A stretch of DNA of 64,000 nucleotides from Nepenthes gracilis (taxonomy: Eukaryota; Streptophyta; Magnoliopsida; Caryophyllales; Nepenthaceae). Under the pieces are notes generated by a model. The model was given only the letters and a program-made list of their open reading frames with translations. It was not told where the DNA came from and did no database searches. Where the stretch lies: assembly GCA_033239525.1 (NCBI GenBank), contig BSYO01000011.1:8275973-8339972 (forward strand). Direction: 5' to 3'. Made by a program: the position numbers and the translations under genes. Below, in pieces: positions 1 to 13,700 of this stretch (its first letter is position 1; each line of letters opens with the position of its first letter).

Positions 1-1697
1 ATGTGCCTCTTTAGCAATCTTCTAACTTGCTCCTCTTTTCAAGCAGAAATTCAAAAGCAGCCTGCTTTTGACACAGCTTTCTTTGTTTAGTGTTACTAAT
101 TCAAAGTCAGCATGGAGGCTTGTTCAATGTAATATGGATGATAAATATTAATCTTTGAGCTGTTTATTTTATGAATAAGCATTTATACGATGCAAGGAAA
201 AGGTTTTTTTACTCTTCCATGCCTTGAATAATTGCAGAAATAGTGCATACAAAGTGAAAAATATTATGATGTAGTTTCAAATGATAACCCATTGACAATT
301 AACCAATATCCTGAAGTTAGTGGCATATTTCTTTCACATTGCTTTCAATATCTAATTCAGTGAAATCAATTTAGTCATCAAGTTGATGTGGATTGTTTAT
401 ATGGAACTTCAGCACCAAATATATTAAGGAATTTTATGCCTGTGAACTAGGTAGTGGCTTTTCAAATCTGAAGGGCTTTGGGGTTGGTGGAGCTAAGGTT
501 TCAGAATGTCAAATCAAAAGCAGATATGCAGGGAGTTTATTTGGTTGAAAGAATATATTTTCAGTACCATATCTAATCTGGTGTTCAGTTTTCCAGAGGA
601 AAAGTTCTTAATTCAAAGTTGCTGCAGAACATGGCGTTAGGTCTAAGACCTACTTCAGCTTGCACCTATACATTTTATGAATATATTGGAAGATAATGGA
701 AAAAAAATAAACTCTTCCTTTCCTTGTTTATTTTCTTGACTATGTTCAAAACGAAGGCCCCTTTGTCACTTTATATTAATATAGATAGTGATTGACAAGT
801 GAAAACAAGCCTAGATTCATAAGTTTAAGGAATGTCAAAGCATCTGTATGTCTATCATGTTGTTTAGGGATTCATTATTTCTTTCTTGAAATTCACATGT
901 TTATGGAGTAAATAATGCACATGAGAATTTTGATGATGACTTGAGAATTTAGACTCATATACAATCCTTTCATTTTCGTTTTTCAGTTGAAGTTTCCTTT
1001 ATCTTGATTGTTACTCTGATTTTTCTTGTAACTGGTCTAAGTCATAAGGAAGATTCTCTGGATTAGCAGGTGAAATACACCTATAATTTATTATCATTAT
1101 TGTCAACTTCATTATGGTTGGTGCCATAAGCTATGAGAAAATCAAAATATATTATTGAGGATCTATTTTAGTTTATAACAGCATTCATTCATTCTGATAT
1201 CCAAGCGATGCATGTTCACCCATTTCTATATTTTGCTTCATTTTTGATGCACCTGTAACCAGCATGTAGTGGACCATTTTCTTTTTCTCTGATATTCTTC
1301 CTAATTTGTATTATGTGATTGATTATGAAAGCCAAGGGATCTACCATAAAACATTACAACAACTTGCTTTATGATTTGAATTGTGAATTTGCAAAGTTGC
1401 TTCATTCCTTGATCTAATAGAGCTTATTAATCATGCTGTTGGGTTGAACTCTGAATTTTTCTTATCTGGAATTATGCATATGGATTTCAGCTTAGTAAAG
1501 GCAGATAGTGTTCCCTTCGCCTGGCATGACTCAGCATGTATAGTCGAGCTTTAAACATAGAATTTGCTGTCGCTACTTTTTCTAATTGCAACTTCCTTTA
1601 CATAGAACTGGAGCTTTCTCTAGGAATGAGATACGGTATTGTAGCAACTTTTTTTGTGATTTATTAAATTAAATTAAATTGTGCCAACTATGTACAG
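1..1697 (+). other. BASS4-like gene: 3' part of an intron (window edge)
   Basis: No exon of the family and no clear repeat is seen here. The stretch is AT-rich and ends in a good acceptor (tgtacag at 1691-1697) directly before the 22-nt exon. The exons that encode the transit peptide and the first membrane segments must lie left of the window. I read it as the end of a large intron; that is inferred from the missing upstream exons. Confidence 0.7.
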
Positions 1698-1719
1698 GTA
1701 TTTCGAGAATCCTTCAAAG
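1698..1719 (+). CDS. BASS4: BASS4-like microexon (22 nt)
   Basis: Encodes VFRESFK plus the first base of a Gly codon. Flanked by acceptor tgtacag and donor gtgagt. It joins in phase to the exon at 11530, giving FRESFKG-LADFVDQN, which is the expected family junction. This join is the reason for accepting so short an exon. Confidence 0.85.
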
Positions 1720-4700
1720 GTGAGTGACTTCGTAGTCTTTATTTTAATGTATATGCTTGTTAATTTATCTTGCTCTGTGTTGGGTAGCATGTTCACGTGG
1801 ACTAAAACAGTTACAAATTTAGCAGCAGTATTACTTCCCTCCTCTTTCTTTTTGGGGTAGAAATAGGATCAATTGTGTTGTTTGTCATAGTCTAGATGGT
1901 GGAATCTCCTTCTCCCTCAACATGTCTGGGTTCAACTGCTGGCAGTTGCATTAGTTTTGTTTTGTAAGGGGTGTTGTGTCCATTTTGGAATTACCATAAG
2001 ATAAATCAATGTGGAACTTGTTACTTCTGTAAAATCTTTTGCTTACATTTACATTTAAGTCATATGCAATAGTTGCTATAGCACTTGCACAAAAATGAAA
2101 AATATTAAACAAAAATATAATTGCATAAGAGGGTGAACTTTGGTGCAACAATAAGCTCCATCATGACAAGAAGGTTAATAGTTCAAATCACTTAGACAAT
2201 TTCTATTCAATAAAGGGGTAAGGCTGCAACATTTGACCCTTCACAGAGCCTGGAATGTGGAAGTCTTATAGACTAGGCCACCCCTTATGATTGTTTTGTC
2301 AGCATGATGCCTTTTGTGTGGGCATTATGACAGCCATGTAGTATATATATACTCTTTAAGTTTGTTTTGTCAGCATGATGTCTTTTGTGTGGCCATTATG
2401 ACAGCCATGTAGCATATATACATATACTTATGTATATATTGGCTGATTGTAAATATAATTTTCCTAAATAAGGGATCTTGATTGATTATAACTAGGACTG
2501 ACTATAATTAGGGATATAATTTTCTGATTCTAATTAATTGTATTTATGGAAGAAGCTTCTATTTGAAGGGGATCTCTTTCAATTGAGAGGCATTTAAACC
2601 AATAAACAAATTTTATTATGGTATCAAAGCCATACCTCTAAACTGTGCTCCATTTTTGTGATCCTAAATCTTCTGCCATTCTAGTGTCATTGTATTCTTG
2701 GATTGTGGCCTTATTTTTATTTTTGGTTTCCTACATCTCAATCATTGCTTTTGTTTGGTTGCCGTAATTTGTGTGGCTCTTGAATTTTTTGCCTGCCATT
2801 ATTCAATTTTGTCCACAATTGGAGTTTTTCATATTGCTCTGGCGTCTCAGATCTAGAATCTTAGATATGCTAGGTTGCTTTGTCTTGGATTTTTGTTTAG
2901 AGAAGTTTGCATTTTCTTCTCAAGTTTCAGATTGGAAGCTCCCTGGCAGAACCCTAAGATCTCAGTGACACTAATCTCTCTCTTCCTCGTCAACTGATGA
3001 CTCCTTGGTAAATGTCTCATCGATTGCTCAAAGCCTTGGGAAAAACCCTTCGTCTGGTTATCTTCTCTGATTTTCATTCAAGAATATTGGTTGTTTTCTC
3101 TGCTTGGCCTCTTTTCCGTTGGGTTGCCTCTTTTCTGTTTCACCAAAACTTATTTGTTTAAATGAGTCCACTTTGTCAACTAATTGACAACGTATACAAT
3201 AGTTTCAGGTTTCAAATTTCTTTGACTTTCTCCTATTTTTAATTTGCTTTAAAATGCTAGGACTAAATACTATTTTTTATTTTAATGGAAAAAATTATTC
3301 CACATGGAAGTTTCAATTTAAGATGCTTATGAAAGGAAAAAATTGTGGAGCATTTAGCATTTAGATGAATACCGTAAGGCTCCATTTAAGTCAAAGGAAC
3401 TTAACCAATGAGAAAGCAATGATGCTTGTATTGTGTTTTGGTTGTTGGGTTTAATTGAACAATATATGGCAAATAATCTTTAATAATTGATTATTGCTAA
3501 GGAGCTAGATTATCTTTAGCAAATTTATAATCAAGATAATAATGCTTGAAAAATTAAATTAGAACTATAAATAAGGTTTTCTATCTGTAATAATTTTATA
3601 TTGGATTTCTTAATTTGTGGAGCAAATAAGCTGGGATAGTTTAATCTAAGGCTTCTATGGAAGCTCTTGCCATTTTGCAAGTAGTTTATGCTAAGACTAT
3701 GAGATCAGTTTTTATCGAAACTTAGACCTGAATTTGGAGTTGCATAGGCTAGTTTGCTAAATTGCAATCCTTTCCCATCACTGGATGCATGCTTGGGGGA
3801 ATTTCTATGTGAAGAATGACTTGCCGCATATCTTGGCATGACATAAGAAATAGTAACTTTTGAAATGGATAATCTAGTTTATGCCACTCAAGGAAAGGGA
3901 AAATTCAAATCACAAATACAATGCTATAGTAGTAAGGAGTTTATGCATATTATAAAAAATTATAGCAAGAAGTTCTTAGTTATTGCAAAAAAAGAAAGAA
4001 CACATCATTAGAGGTCATCATGTGTGGCCTTAGCATCAAAAGTTATGACTTTCCATACTATTGCCTAGTCGAACACAGCTAATGTCCAGGCTGTTTCTAT
4101 CAATTATCATCCATCTATAAGAAATTCTTCAACCCTTCTCACTCATGAGATGCTACAACAGATTATTGTATTCGTTTTCTCTGCCATAGGTCTACAATGT
4201 ATGCCAAAACTCTACATCTTATTGGTCGAATGTATGCCAAAGGTATGACAGTGAGCCAACAATAGTTCTCATCCAATCACTGGGGTTGGAAACTAAGGGC
4301 CTTTCTTTAGCAATGGATTTGTGTCACCAGATTTATCTTCAAATTTGATTGCTGTTGGACAATCGATAGATGATGATTGTGAAATTCCTATGGTTGTAAT
4401 GGATGCCTTGTGCAAGTCAAACGTTGAGGAAGATGATCGCGAAGTGGCTTAAAGTAGGACGTCTAATTTTCTGTTTACTTTTCTATTTCTGCTTCTATTT
4501 CTTTAGCTTGGAATACTATAAATAAAGATAGTGGTGTTTAGCATAAGAAATTATGACATCCTAATTCTATTATTTTGAATCATCTTATGAAACGTGGTTA
4601 TTTGGAAAATAAAGATTCATTTTAATCTCTTAACATGCCATTTGATTGTGTTTCTTCTAAATTTGGTAAAAGTAAGGCTTTACATTTACCTTTGTATGGT

Positions 4701-7700
4701 AGTTATGTTTCTACAAGTTTTGAGATTATTTATATCAAGCCAGTCACTTCACATGTTCTGTATAAGTACATTTTGACATTTATTGATGGATATAGTTGAT
4801 TCACTTGGTATGTATTTTTTGTTCTAAGGCTTGTGTGTTTTCTGTTTTTCTAGCTTTCGTTTTATTGAAACACGATTCTCTTTGTGTATTACAATCTTAT
4901 GCTTTGATTCTGGGGAGAATTGTGAGGATGTGGGTACTAGTTTTATGATCTATAGCAAGTCAGTTACTGAGGATGATATTACTGATATGTGGCAAGCAGA
5001 TTGAAGCATAAAGAAGCTGTGTAGACGTTCAATTGCAATGGAACAGTAACAATAACCAATGGAATGGTGCATGACAAACAGTAGCAAATAAAGCTGATTT
5101 GCTAACATTTGGAATTGATCACAGAGGACTGATCAGCTAATATTTATCAACACGACAGATAAAGTGAGATCAGTAACAGAATAGCATACAATAGTCTGTT
5201 TTGTTGTACTTCAGCCATGTATATATTAGTTAGATAGCTGTTAGGATGTTGTTACAGTAGTTTGCTATCAGTGGTGTATATTAGTTCGGTAGTTAGCTAA
5301 ATGTGTGTCTGTAGTTGCATCAGCAAGTCTATATAGCCATTGTAATACTAAATTCAGAGGTCAACGAATGAAATACAAACAAGTCAGTCATTGAAAGCCA
5401 GAAACACTCTCCATCCAGTTGAAATTCTTCAATTTTCTGTCAGCGTGGACTCTTTTAGTTGGGAAATGGATGCTCACTAGCCTATTTCCTAACAATTGGT
5501 ATCAGAGAAGCCAATCCTTTGCCTTCAATTCCCTCCATCATCAGTTTTTGTAAACTCAGTGGTTTAATGCTCCTACTAGTTTGCTTAATTCAGCCTATAC
5601 ATTATCTAAATTACAAGAAAGCCTCGAAGAGAACTTGGGCAGCAATTTGAGCAATGCAAATTACTGTCAGGATCCTCTGGAGAAAGATATGCCAGAGTTG
5701 ATCAATCAAATCAAGGAAAAACTATGTCAGAAAATGCTACAGCAGATCAACCAACAGATGACACATCAGTTTTCTCAATTGATGGCAATAGTAAGAAGTT
5801 GCATGGGTCAAAATGCTCAATGGCAAAAGTAAGAAGTAGCATGGGTCAAAATGCTCATGGACTCTAGGCTAATCATGTCACTGATCAATCCGAGACAAAT
5901 CCTCTGACGAAGAATCCAGAGTTCCTCAGGTAAGTTCTCCACCATTACAACAGATAAAAAGAACTTCGGCAAGAATTACAAAGAGCACAGATAGAAACAT
6001 GCACAAATGGCCATATCTAAAATTAAATCCATCCTTCACTGAAGTCCATTCAAGAAGATGGATCAGGAAGTGTCTAAGGTATTTCCAGATGTTTAAAATT
6101 CCTGAAGAAGGAAAGATGGAAATAACTGCAATACAGCTGGAAGATAAGGCTGATATCTGGCTTCAAATCTACTGTCATTAAACGTTGTCTCCCAATTGGG
6201 AAGTATTTGAGGAAGATGTATGCAAGATGATTGGAGATTGAACTCTATCTGATGTTGTTGAAGACTTTAATAAACTACACCAACGATCAACAATGGAGTA
6301 CTTAGAACATTTGAAGATCTCAAGGCATCAATGGTAAACGAAAACTCTTCCTTGTAGAATCCTATGCATCCAGCTTTCTTAGTAGCCTTTAGGAAGACAT
6401 TGGTGAAGATCCACAAACCCACCTGCTTAATCAATGTCATGAATTTGCTAAACTCCAAGAATTTTCATTAGATGCCTTGTAGAGATGGTCCAAGAGATAC
6501 ACCAGTCCAAACACATACATTGCCACCAAGACTCATTCTGTTTCATACCCTAAAACACAAAACCAAACTCAGACTCATAAGTCCAACACCATGTCCTTAG
6601 ATCAGAAGAAGGCAATGGGTTTATATTTTAGGTGCAATAAATAGTGCACTCCTGGAAACAGATGCGAGGAAAGAGCCTTAGATGCTCTTGTCGTAGTAGA
6701 TGAAATTTAGGTGGCAGGGTCTGTCTTGATTGAGCAGGAGTGTGAATTACTGGAGGAAGTGAATCTCTGTGGTTCTTCTCTTAATAATTAAGGGAGAACT
6801 CAAGGTTCATTGGAGCAATGAAAAGAAGCTCCATTGCTATCTTGATTGATAGTGGGAGCACTCAGAGTTTCTTGGATCCAAAAGTGCTCGAGGGATTGAA
6901 AAATGTGAAACGCAAGAGACTAATCCTTTATCTGTGACTGTAGCAAATGGTAACAAGATAACGAGTCGAGCAAAATGAAGTGACTTCTGCTGGACCATGC
7001 AAGGCCATTCTTTCTCAGTAGATTTGAGTATCCTTAACTTTAAGGCAGTTGTGAGATAATAGTAGGAGTCCATTGGATGAAGAATGTCAGTTCAATTATG
7101 TTTGATTTCAAAGGATTAAAGCTGAGCTTTGTGAAAGTTGGAGAGCAGATTGAGCTGTATGGTTCACAGGAAGAAGTTGAACTATGCTGGATCAAGGGCA
7201 AGCAATTGCAAAAGCTTTGCAATTGAGTAGAGTTTGCTGGACACCTTTACACCATACAGACATCTGAAATTTAGGTAGACCTTTCTTATTCTTTGCAAAC
7301 ATTGTTGTGTGAATTCAAGGATATATTTGTGAAACCTGGACATCTACCTCCACAAAGAAACCATGATCACAAAAATACCCCTCAAACCAAACACAAAAAT
7401 CTGTTAGTTTGAGATCCTAGCTTGCAAGGTCTTACTTCCCAGTCATTTTCAGAAGGATGATGTGGAAAAACTTGTGTCTGAAATGCTTAAATCCGCCATC
7501 ATTCAACCTAGCATTATATCCTTTTCTTCTCTAGCCTTGTTAAGAAGAAAGGGGAAACTTGGAGGTTTTGCATTGATTACAGGCAACTCAATGCAATAAT
7601 CATCAAGGGATAATTCCCAACCCACCATTAGTGACCTCCTAAATGAATGACATAGGGCTAGATACTTCTCAAAACTCAATCCGAGGTTAGGATATCATCA

Positions 7701-10700
7701 AATCAGAATGTTCATCCCTGACATACATAAACCACTTTTGGAACGTGCTAAGGACATTGTAAATTCAAACTGATGCCTTTTGGGATAATCAATGCACTGG
7801 TCACCTTTCATTCCTTGATGAACCAAATCTTTTAACCTTACATTAGGAAGTATGTGTTTGTATTTTTTGATGATATCCTAGTCTATAACGTAAACTAGAA
7901 TCCCTATCTAGCTCACCTAAGATCAGTGTTCCTCTTTATTGAGAAGAAATGCATTGTTGCAAAGAAATCCAAATGTTCTTTTGGTAAACACCATATAGAG
8001 TACTGGGGACAGCTTATTTCAGGTAAGGGAGTAGCAACAGACCCAGCCAAGATAGAAGCAACGGAGAAATGGCCTAAACCCACCAACATTAAAGCCTTGA
8101 GGGGATTCCTAGGCTTGACTAGTTATTATAGAAAGTTTGTTGTCAACTATGGAACTATTTGCAATCCCCTGACAGAGATGTTAAAGAAGAATTAGTTCCA
8201 ATGGAATGAGAAAGCTTCATAGGCCTTTTAGCAGCTAAATAGGTACTGTATGATACAAGCACTTATAGTAGTCCTGCCAGACTTTGCTTTTCCATTTGTT
8301 GTGAAAACAGATGCTTCAGATATATGCATGGGAGCTGTACTAATGCAGGAAGGAATAACTTTGACCTTTCAAAGCAAAGCCTTTTGTGCCAAAAACAAAG
8401 GCCTACCTACTTTTGAGAAGGAGGTGCTTGCAATTATAATGGCCATTACCAAGTGGAGGCATGATCTTCAGGGAAATCATTTCATTGTAAGGACTAATCA
8501 TGAGAATTTTAAAGGTTTTGTTGGAGAAGAAAGCTTCCATTATGTTTCACTAAAGGAATTTGTCCTAGTTATTAGGTTATTAATACACAATACAATATTA
8601 GAAGGGGAAGAGCTCTGGTTGCAGATGCACTATTAAGAAAGTAGGGTCTGATTCAATGCAATGTTCTCGCTATGGTGATTCCACAGGGGTTAAAAAGTTA
8701 GAAGAATGATACAAAAATGATGCATCAATGGCCGAGTTAATAGCATCCTTGCTGGTGGATTCCCAGGCCAAACCTCTGTCTTCTTACAATAAAGGGCTAT
8801 TGAAGTCCAAGAACAGTCCATATTTGTGGTTCAAGTACTTGATTCTGGGATAAACTGATTTAGGTGCTATATGCTTCTGCCCTGGAAGTTCACTCAGGAG
8901 CTAAGGTACCTATAGAAGAGCACAACAATTGTTCCATTTGCTGGGTATGTTCAAGCAAATAGAAACCTTTGTACTTGATAGTGATGCATTCCAGAGGAAA
9001 CAATCAGAGACAAGTGACTATCTAGGGTTACTACAGGCATTGCCTATAACTCTCGGCATTTGGAGTCATGTCACCATTGATTTTATTTAAGGCCTAACCA
9101 TGTTAGAAAGAAAGGGCACTATACTTGTGGTAGTGGACATGATGACCAAATATTCACACTTTCTGGCTCTACCATGCCTTCTCAAAGTGGTTTCCATCAC
9201 TATGGACAGTATAGTAAAGCTACATAGGCTTCCCAGTTGTCTTGTGATAGGTAGGGATATGATTTTTGGCAGAATTTGTTGAAAAGCTTAGGCACTAAAT
9301 TACATATGAGCCACATATGTAAATATCGGTTGGCATATATTGGTATTAGCCTCACAGTACCGATATTTTTCAATACCATGACAATATCATGATATATTAT
9401 CGTGCTGGTAATATATTGTATTATACTGGCCAATATGATTTGTCAGCTTATGATTTTCAGAATTGTTTTTCGATATATTAAATGCTGATATATATTGTCT
9501 AATATATCTATTGCTGATATGGCTGCGATGGATATCGATACAGGTATTTTCATCTATGGGGCACGTCTTGTGAAATTGATGGGCAATCAGAGATGGTAAA
9601 TCAATGCTTGGCGACTTATCTAAGGTGTATGGCTTCCTTGACACCTTAGTGGATTTAGTGGTTACCCCTAGTAGAGAGGTGTTATAACACCACCTATCAC
9701 AGCAGCATCCGTATATCTCCTTTCCACACCTTGTATGGTTATGAATCTCCACAATTACAGCTAGACTATATTAATCCTGCTGAAGTTGCCTTGGTTAATG
9801 AATTAATCCAAGAAAGAGTCAAGATGAGCAGGTTGCTCAAGGAACATTTGGCAATGGCATATAACTGAATGAAGGTTTATGCCAATCAAAAGAGAGTGCA
9901 GGGAAGTTTTGAAGTTGGTGATTAAGTTTTCCTAACCCATTAGGCAGTCTAATGTAGCCTTAAGGAAGAATATGACTGTCATCTAAGTATTATGGGCCCC
10001 AGAAGGTGGAGCAGCAGGGTGGGGAAGTAGCTTACAAGTTGCAGCTGCCAAATGATGCCAAGATTCTTCACGTGTTCCATGTTTCATTGCTGAAAAGAAG
10101 ATTGGTGATGCTAAGACAGCACAAACAACTATTCCTGGCCTAGATTCCAATGATGAGGTTCTGGTGGGCCAAGAAAGGATGCTGCAAGCTGGAGTCATAC
10201 AAAGGAAAGGGGTACCAACCTCTCAGATTCTAGTTAAGTGGGTAAACTTAGCAGCTGAAGATGCCACATGGGAAGATAGAGAGATGATCATTACTCAATT
10301 TCCAGATTCATCCTTGAGGGCAAGGATGCTTTGAGAGAGGGGATTGTGAAGAAGTGGGGTACTGATTTTATGATTCAAGCCAGGAACCATGCTGTAGCAA
10401 TACTTGGGTTTTGAGGATGATATTGCTGATATGTGGCAAGCAGATTGAAGTATAAAGAAGCTGTGTAGATGTTCAATTGCAATGGACAGTAATGATGGCC
10501 AATGGAACAATGCATGACAAACAGAAGCAAATGAAGCTGAATCATTAGCATCTGGAGTTGATCACAGAAGGGACAGATCAGCTAATACAGATCATCACAC
10601 GACAGAAAGGAGATCAGTAACAGAATAGCATACTAGAGTCAGTTTTGTTATACTTCATCCATGCATACATTAGTTAGGCATTTGTTAAGAGGTTCTTACA

Positions 10701-13700
10701 GCAGTTAGTCATATGTGGTGTATATTTGTTTTCTAGTTAGCTAAAGATGTGGCTGTAATTGCATCAGGAAGTCTATATAGTCATTGTAATACTGAATTCA
10801 GTGGTTATCAAATGCAATACGAGCAAGTCAATCATTGAAAACCAGAAACTCTCTCCATCAGATTGAAAATTTTCAATCTTTTGTCAGCCTTTTCTCTTTT
10901 AGTTAGGAAATGGATGCTCCTTTACTTATTTTTTTAACAGGATTATATGTCCAATGACTTTCAAGCTTATCTAAACACAAATGATATTATTCCCAACTTT
11001 CCTATGCTTACATTCTACAACAAAATTAGGTAGTATAGCATAAGAATTGTCATCTTTTGGATGTAAAATGTACCTTGTTAATTGAGTCTTCTTTACCTTG
11101 TGAATTTTGGGCTGAAGCCTTATAACTTCTTATTTGATTAATCGTTTGACAGTAAGCATATTTTACCACTAATGATAAGCATATTGTAATAGAACCCATA
11201 ACCTTTCACATTTAACAGTGTCACCTTTGCACCAAAGCTCATCCTCAGGTTGATCAACCATGTGATTTTGAAATTTTTTTCCAGGATGAAAGCTTCCATC
11301 TAACTATTTTGGTTATCAAGCTAATGCCTTTTCTAAAGCATATATTTGGGAGCAAGGGGAAGTCGAGATTGTTACTGTGGCCTTTAGGGGTATGTTAATT
11401 CATAGCGGTAGGTCAAATTGTGCATCATGTGTTCACACCTAGGAAAGTGTTGAACTTTTGTTGAAAGATGTGTCTATACAACTTTTATTCTGGTTTTGGC
11501 TCTTAATATCGTTATTAATTGATTTTCAGGTTTAGCAGATTTTGTTGATCAGAACCAGAACCGCAAGGTTTTGTCAGTCATTAGTGCTATATTTCTCAGT
11601 CTAGTAAGTTTTCCAAATGTTTCTTCCTTTTCCCATTTATCTCATGCCTCAATAACATGTTATGTGACTACCTATCCTGATCTAAGTGACTGTATTAATA
11701 TCTTGAACTGTGAGTGCTGTACTTCAATGGTGTAAATTTTGGGCTTTGAAATGTATAATTCTGTTCATTTCAGTGTTTTTGGTTGTCATTCCTTTTCAGC
11801 TCTTTTGTTACCAAATCTTGTAATTCTGTAAAGGTGTTACCAAATCTTATTATTCTCTCCAGAACAAGTTGAAAAATCTGATTTTGATCAGCTGAATACC
11901 CGATAAAGGTTGACTCCTAGTGAAATCATTTCAGGCTTAGTCATGATATAAGCTAATCACAGCTGGACAGTGGTCAAAGCTGACTCCATGAGTGCAATTT
12001 GATATCCTTTATAGAGATTTTTCTTCTTTCAGCAATCCTAAGCTAGCTTAGGGCATAACAGTAAAGTGTTAATGCAAAAATACTGCCATCTTTTATTGTC
12101 AAAGAGAAACAAGGCACTGTATGGATTTTATCTCCTGCTATGAGCCTATTTTGGGGCCCTTGAGGTGCCATTGTCTCAGAGGACCTATTAGGCGTATCCA
12201 TGTGATTTTTGGCTCCTGTGATTTTATTATATTATTTTTTTGGGTTTTATCAACCTGGGATATTGGTCCTCCTTTGAGCACCAGCTCAATTTCCGTCCTT
12301 CCAAGAAAATGGAATGAGTTAGTAGAAAGAGAGCATTGCTTTTGTTAGAAGCACAAATATTTGTTTTACATGCTTCTCTCCTCTTTCTTCTATAAGATCT
12401 TCACATTATCTAGCAAATATTATTATCATCTTTGAATTTTACCATTTTGTTTGTATAGATATATGGTTAAAAGAGGGGTCCTTTGCAGTTATCTACTCAA
12501 AATATTGAATGAATAAGTCTGCGAAAGTTTATCTTGACATCATATACAAAACAACAGCATCAATAAGTTATTTTGATATCCTATAATAAGTTAATTAATG
12601 CTGACTACAAGAAAGACAAATACAAAATTCAAACCGGTTAATCTACAAAGTTTCTATGAACAATGAGATTCTGTTTTCTCGCTGAGATAACATTGTTCTA
12701 TGTCATTAGGGATAGTCACTTTTGTAGATTTCTTTTTCTTTGCTTTGTCCTGTGACAAGTATGTAAACAATCTGTCCCTTCCAAAATATACATAGCAATA
12801 CTGTATTTGGAACAGTTTGCCACCACGTTTTACAAAATCTCATATAGGGTTACATTCTTAGTCATGTTGAACCATTATGAAGTACCAGCACCATCCATTT
12901 GATGGTTTGTTGAAGGATCTAGTGGTGAGACTAGAAACCTTGAAATTACTCCTCATTGATACTGGTTGGGAACACTCTAACACCCGCATGGGATAAATGC
13001 TCACCCCTATTTAGAGACGCATAATAAAAAAGTTCACCACTCAAGGAATCCACTAATAGATACATGACTTAGATAATTAAGCAATAAGGCTCAAGTTGAA
13101 TTCATAGTACTTTAAATTTTCCATGCTTATGAGAGCTAATGGGCTCCTTTTATGGACTAACTTGGACAACTCTCCAAGCATGGGATAATGAAAGGTATGG
13201 TAAAATTAAGAAACTAAAGCAAAGACAATTCCAAGACTAGTTCTAACACAATTCATGTACAAAAAACTGAATTCTAGACTAGTTTTTATCAATTAGCCAT
13301 AATTCTCATAGGAATTTCTATTTCTTGGCATTTGAGGTGTTGGAAACAAGATATTAAGAGTTTTACATTGACATTCATTGTCGTATTAATTATGTGGATG
13401 TTGTACAAAATTTGGGCTAACTTATTCTCCAATGAATAGGCCCCCAAAACATCAAATAACACCAAATTCAACTATAACTTAGGCTAGATTTTGGTCTCAT
13501 TTTAGATATGGATTAGACCTTTGCATTAAGCTTCTGTGTCACGCTCACTCGGTTAATTGGTACTCGACCTAAAGTCCATTTAGCCTTCATTTGCATGATA
13601 GAGAGAAAGATATGCAACATTGAATGCAACTAAAATGCTATGATTGCTCAGTATCTCAATTTTGTAAGCATTCTCTCCAACACATGTCACAGGTCATCAG

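Larger units (their letters stand above)
4921..10939 (+). mobile_element. Ty3/gypsy chromovirus G1, nested in copia A
   Basis: Complete but dead element of about 6.0 kb, in this order: 5' LTR, Met PBS, gag, protease, RT, RNase H, integrase, chromodomain, PPT, 3' LTR. Flanks agaat (4916-4920) and ggatt (10940-10944) could be a decayed 5-bp target duplication (3 of 5 match). LTRs are clearly homologous but differ at many sites and by indels, so the insertion is old. A 245-bp MITE later landed in its integrase. Confidence 0.92.
2292..11155 (+). mobile_element. Ty1/copia retrotransposon A, split by gypsy G1, 3' part missing
   Basis: The left half (2292-4920) has a 5' LTR, a primer-binding site, a gag, a protease/pre-integrase region and the start of integrase. 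The integrase continues at 10940-11155 after the inserted gypsy G1: tctggggagaat before G1 and tatatgtccaatgac after it read together as the copia integrase (S)GGE...MSNDF region. No copia RT, RNase H or 3' LTR follows; a SINE-like segment starts at about 11160. Gag and LTR resemble copia B in intron 2, so the two belong to one family. Frames are badly broken. Confidence 0.85.
1720..11529 (+). other. BASS4-like intron, 9,810 bp, filled by nested retrotransposons
   Basis: Phase-1 intron. Its non-TE parts are about 1720-2129 and 11256-11529. The rest is an Au SINE, copia A with the gypsy element G1 nested inside it, a MITE inside G1, and a partial SINE. Removing the elements leaves under 1 kb, an ordinary plant intron length. 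Confidence 0.85.

Noticed and set aside
2130..2190. tRNA gene from A and B boxes
   Set aside because: No cloverleaf; the following body is the Au SINE signature.
11341..11391. Exon-like segment ending ctttaggg|gtatgt
   Set aside because: It has a good donor, but the translation (WEQGEVEIVTVAFR) does not match the BASS family, and the exon at 1698 already joins in phase to 11530.
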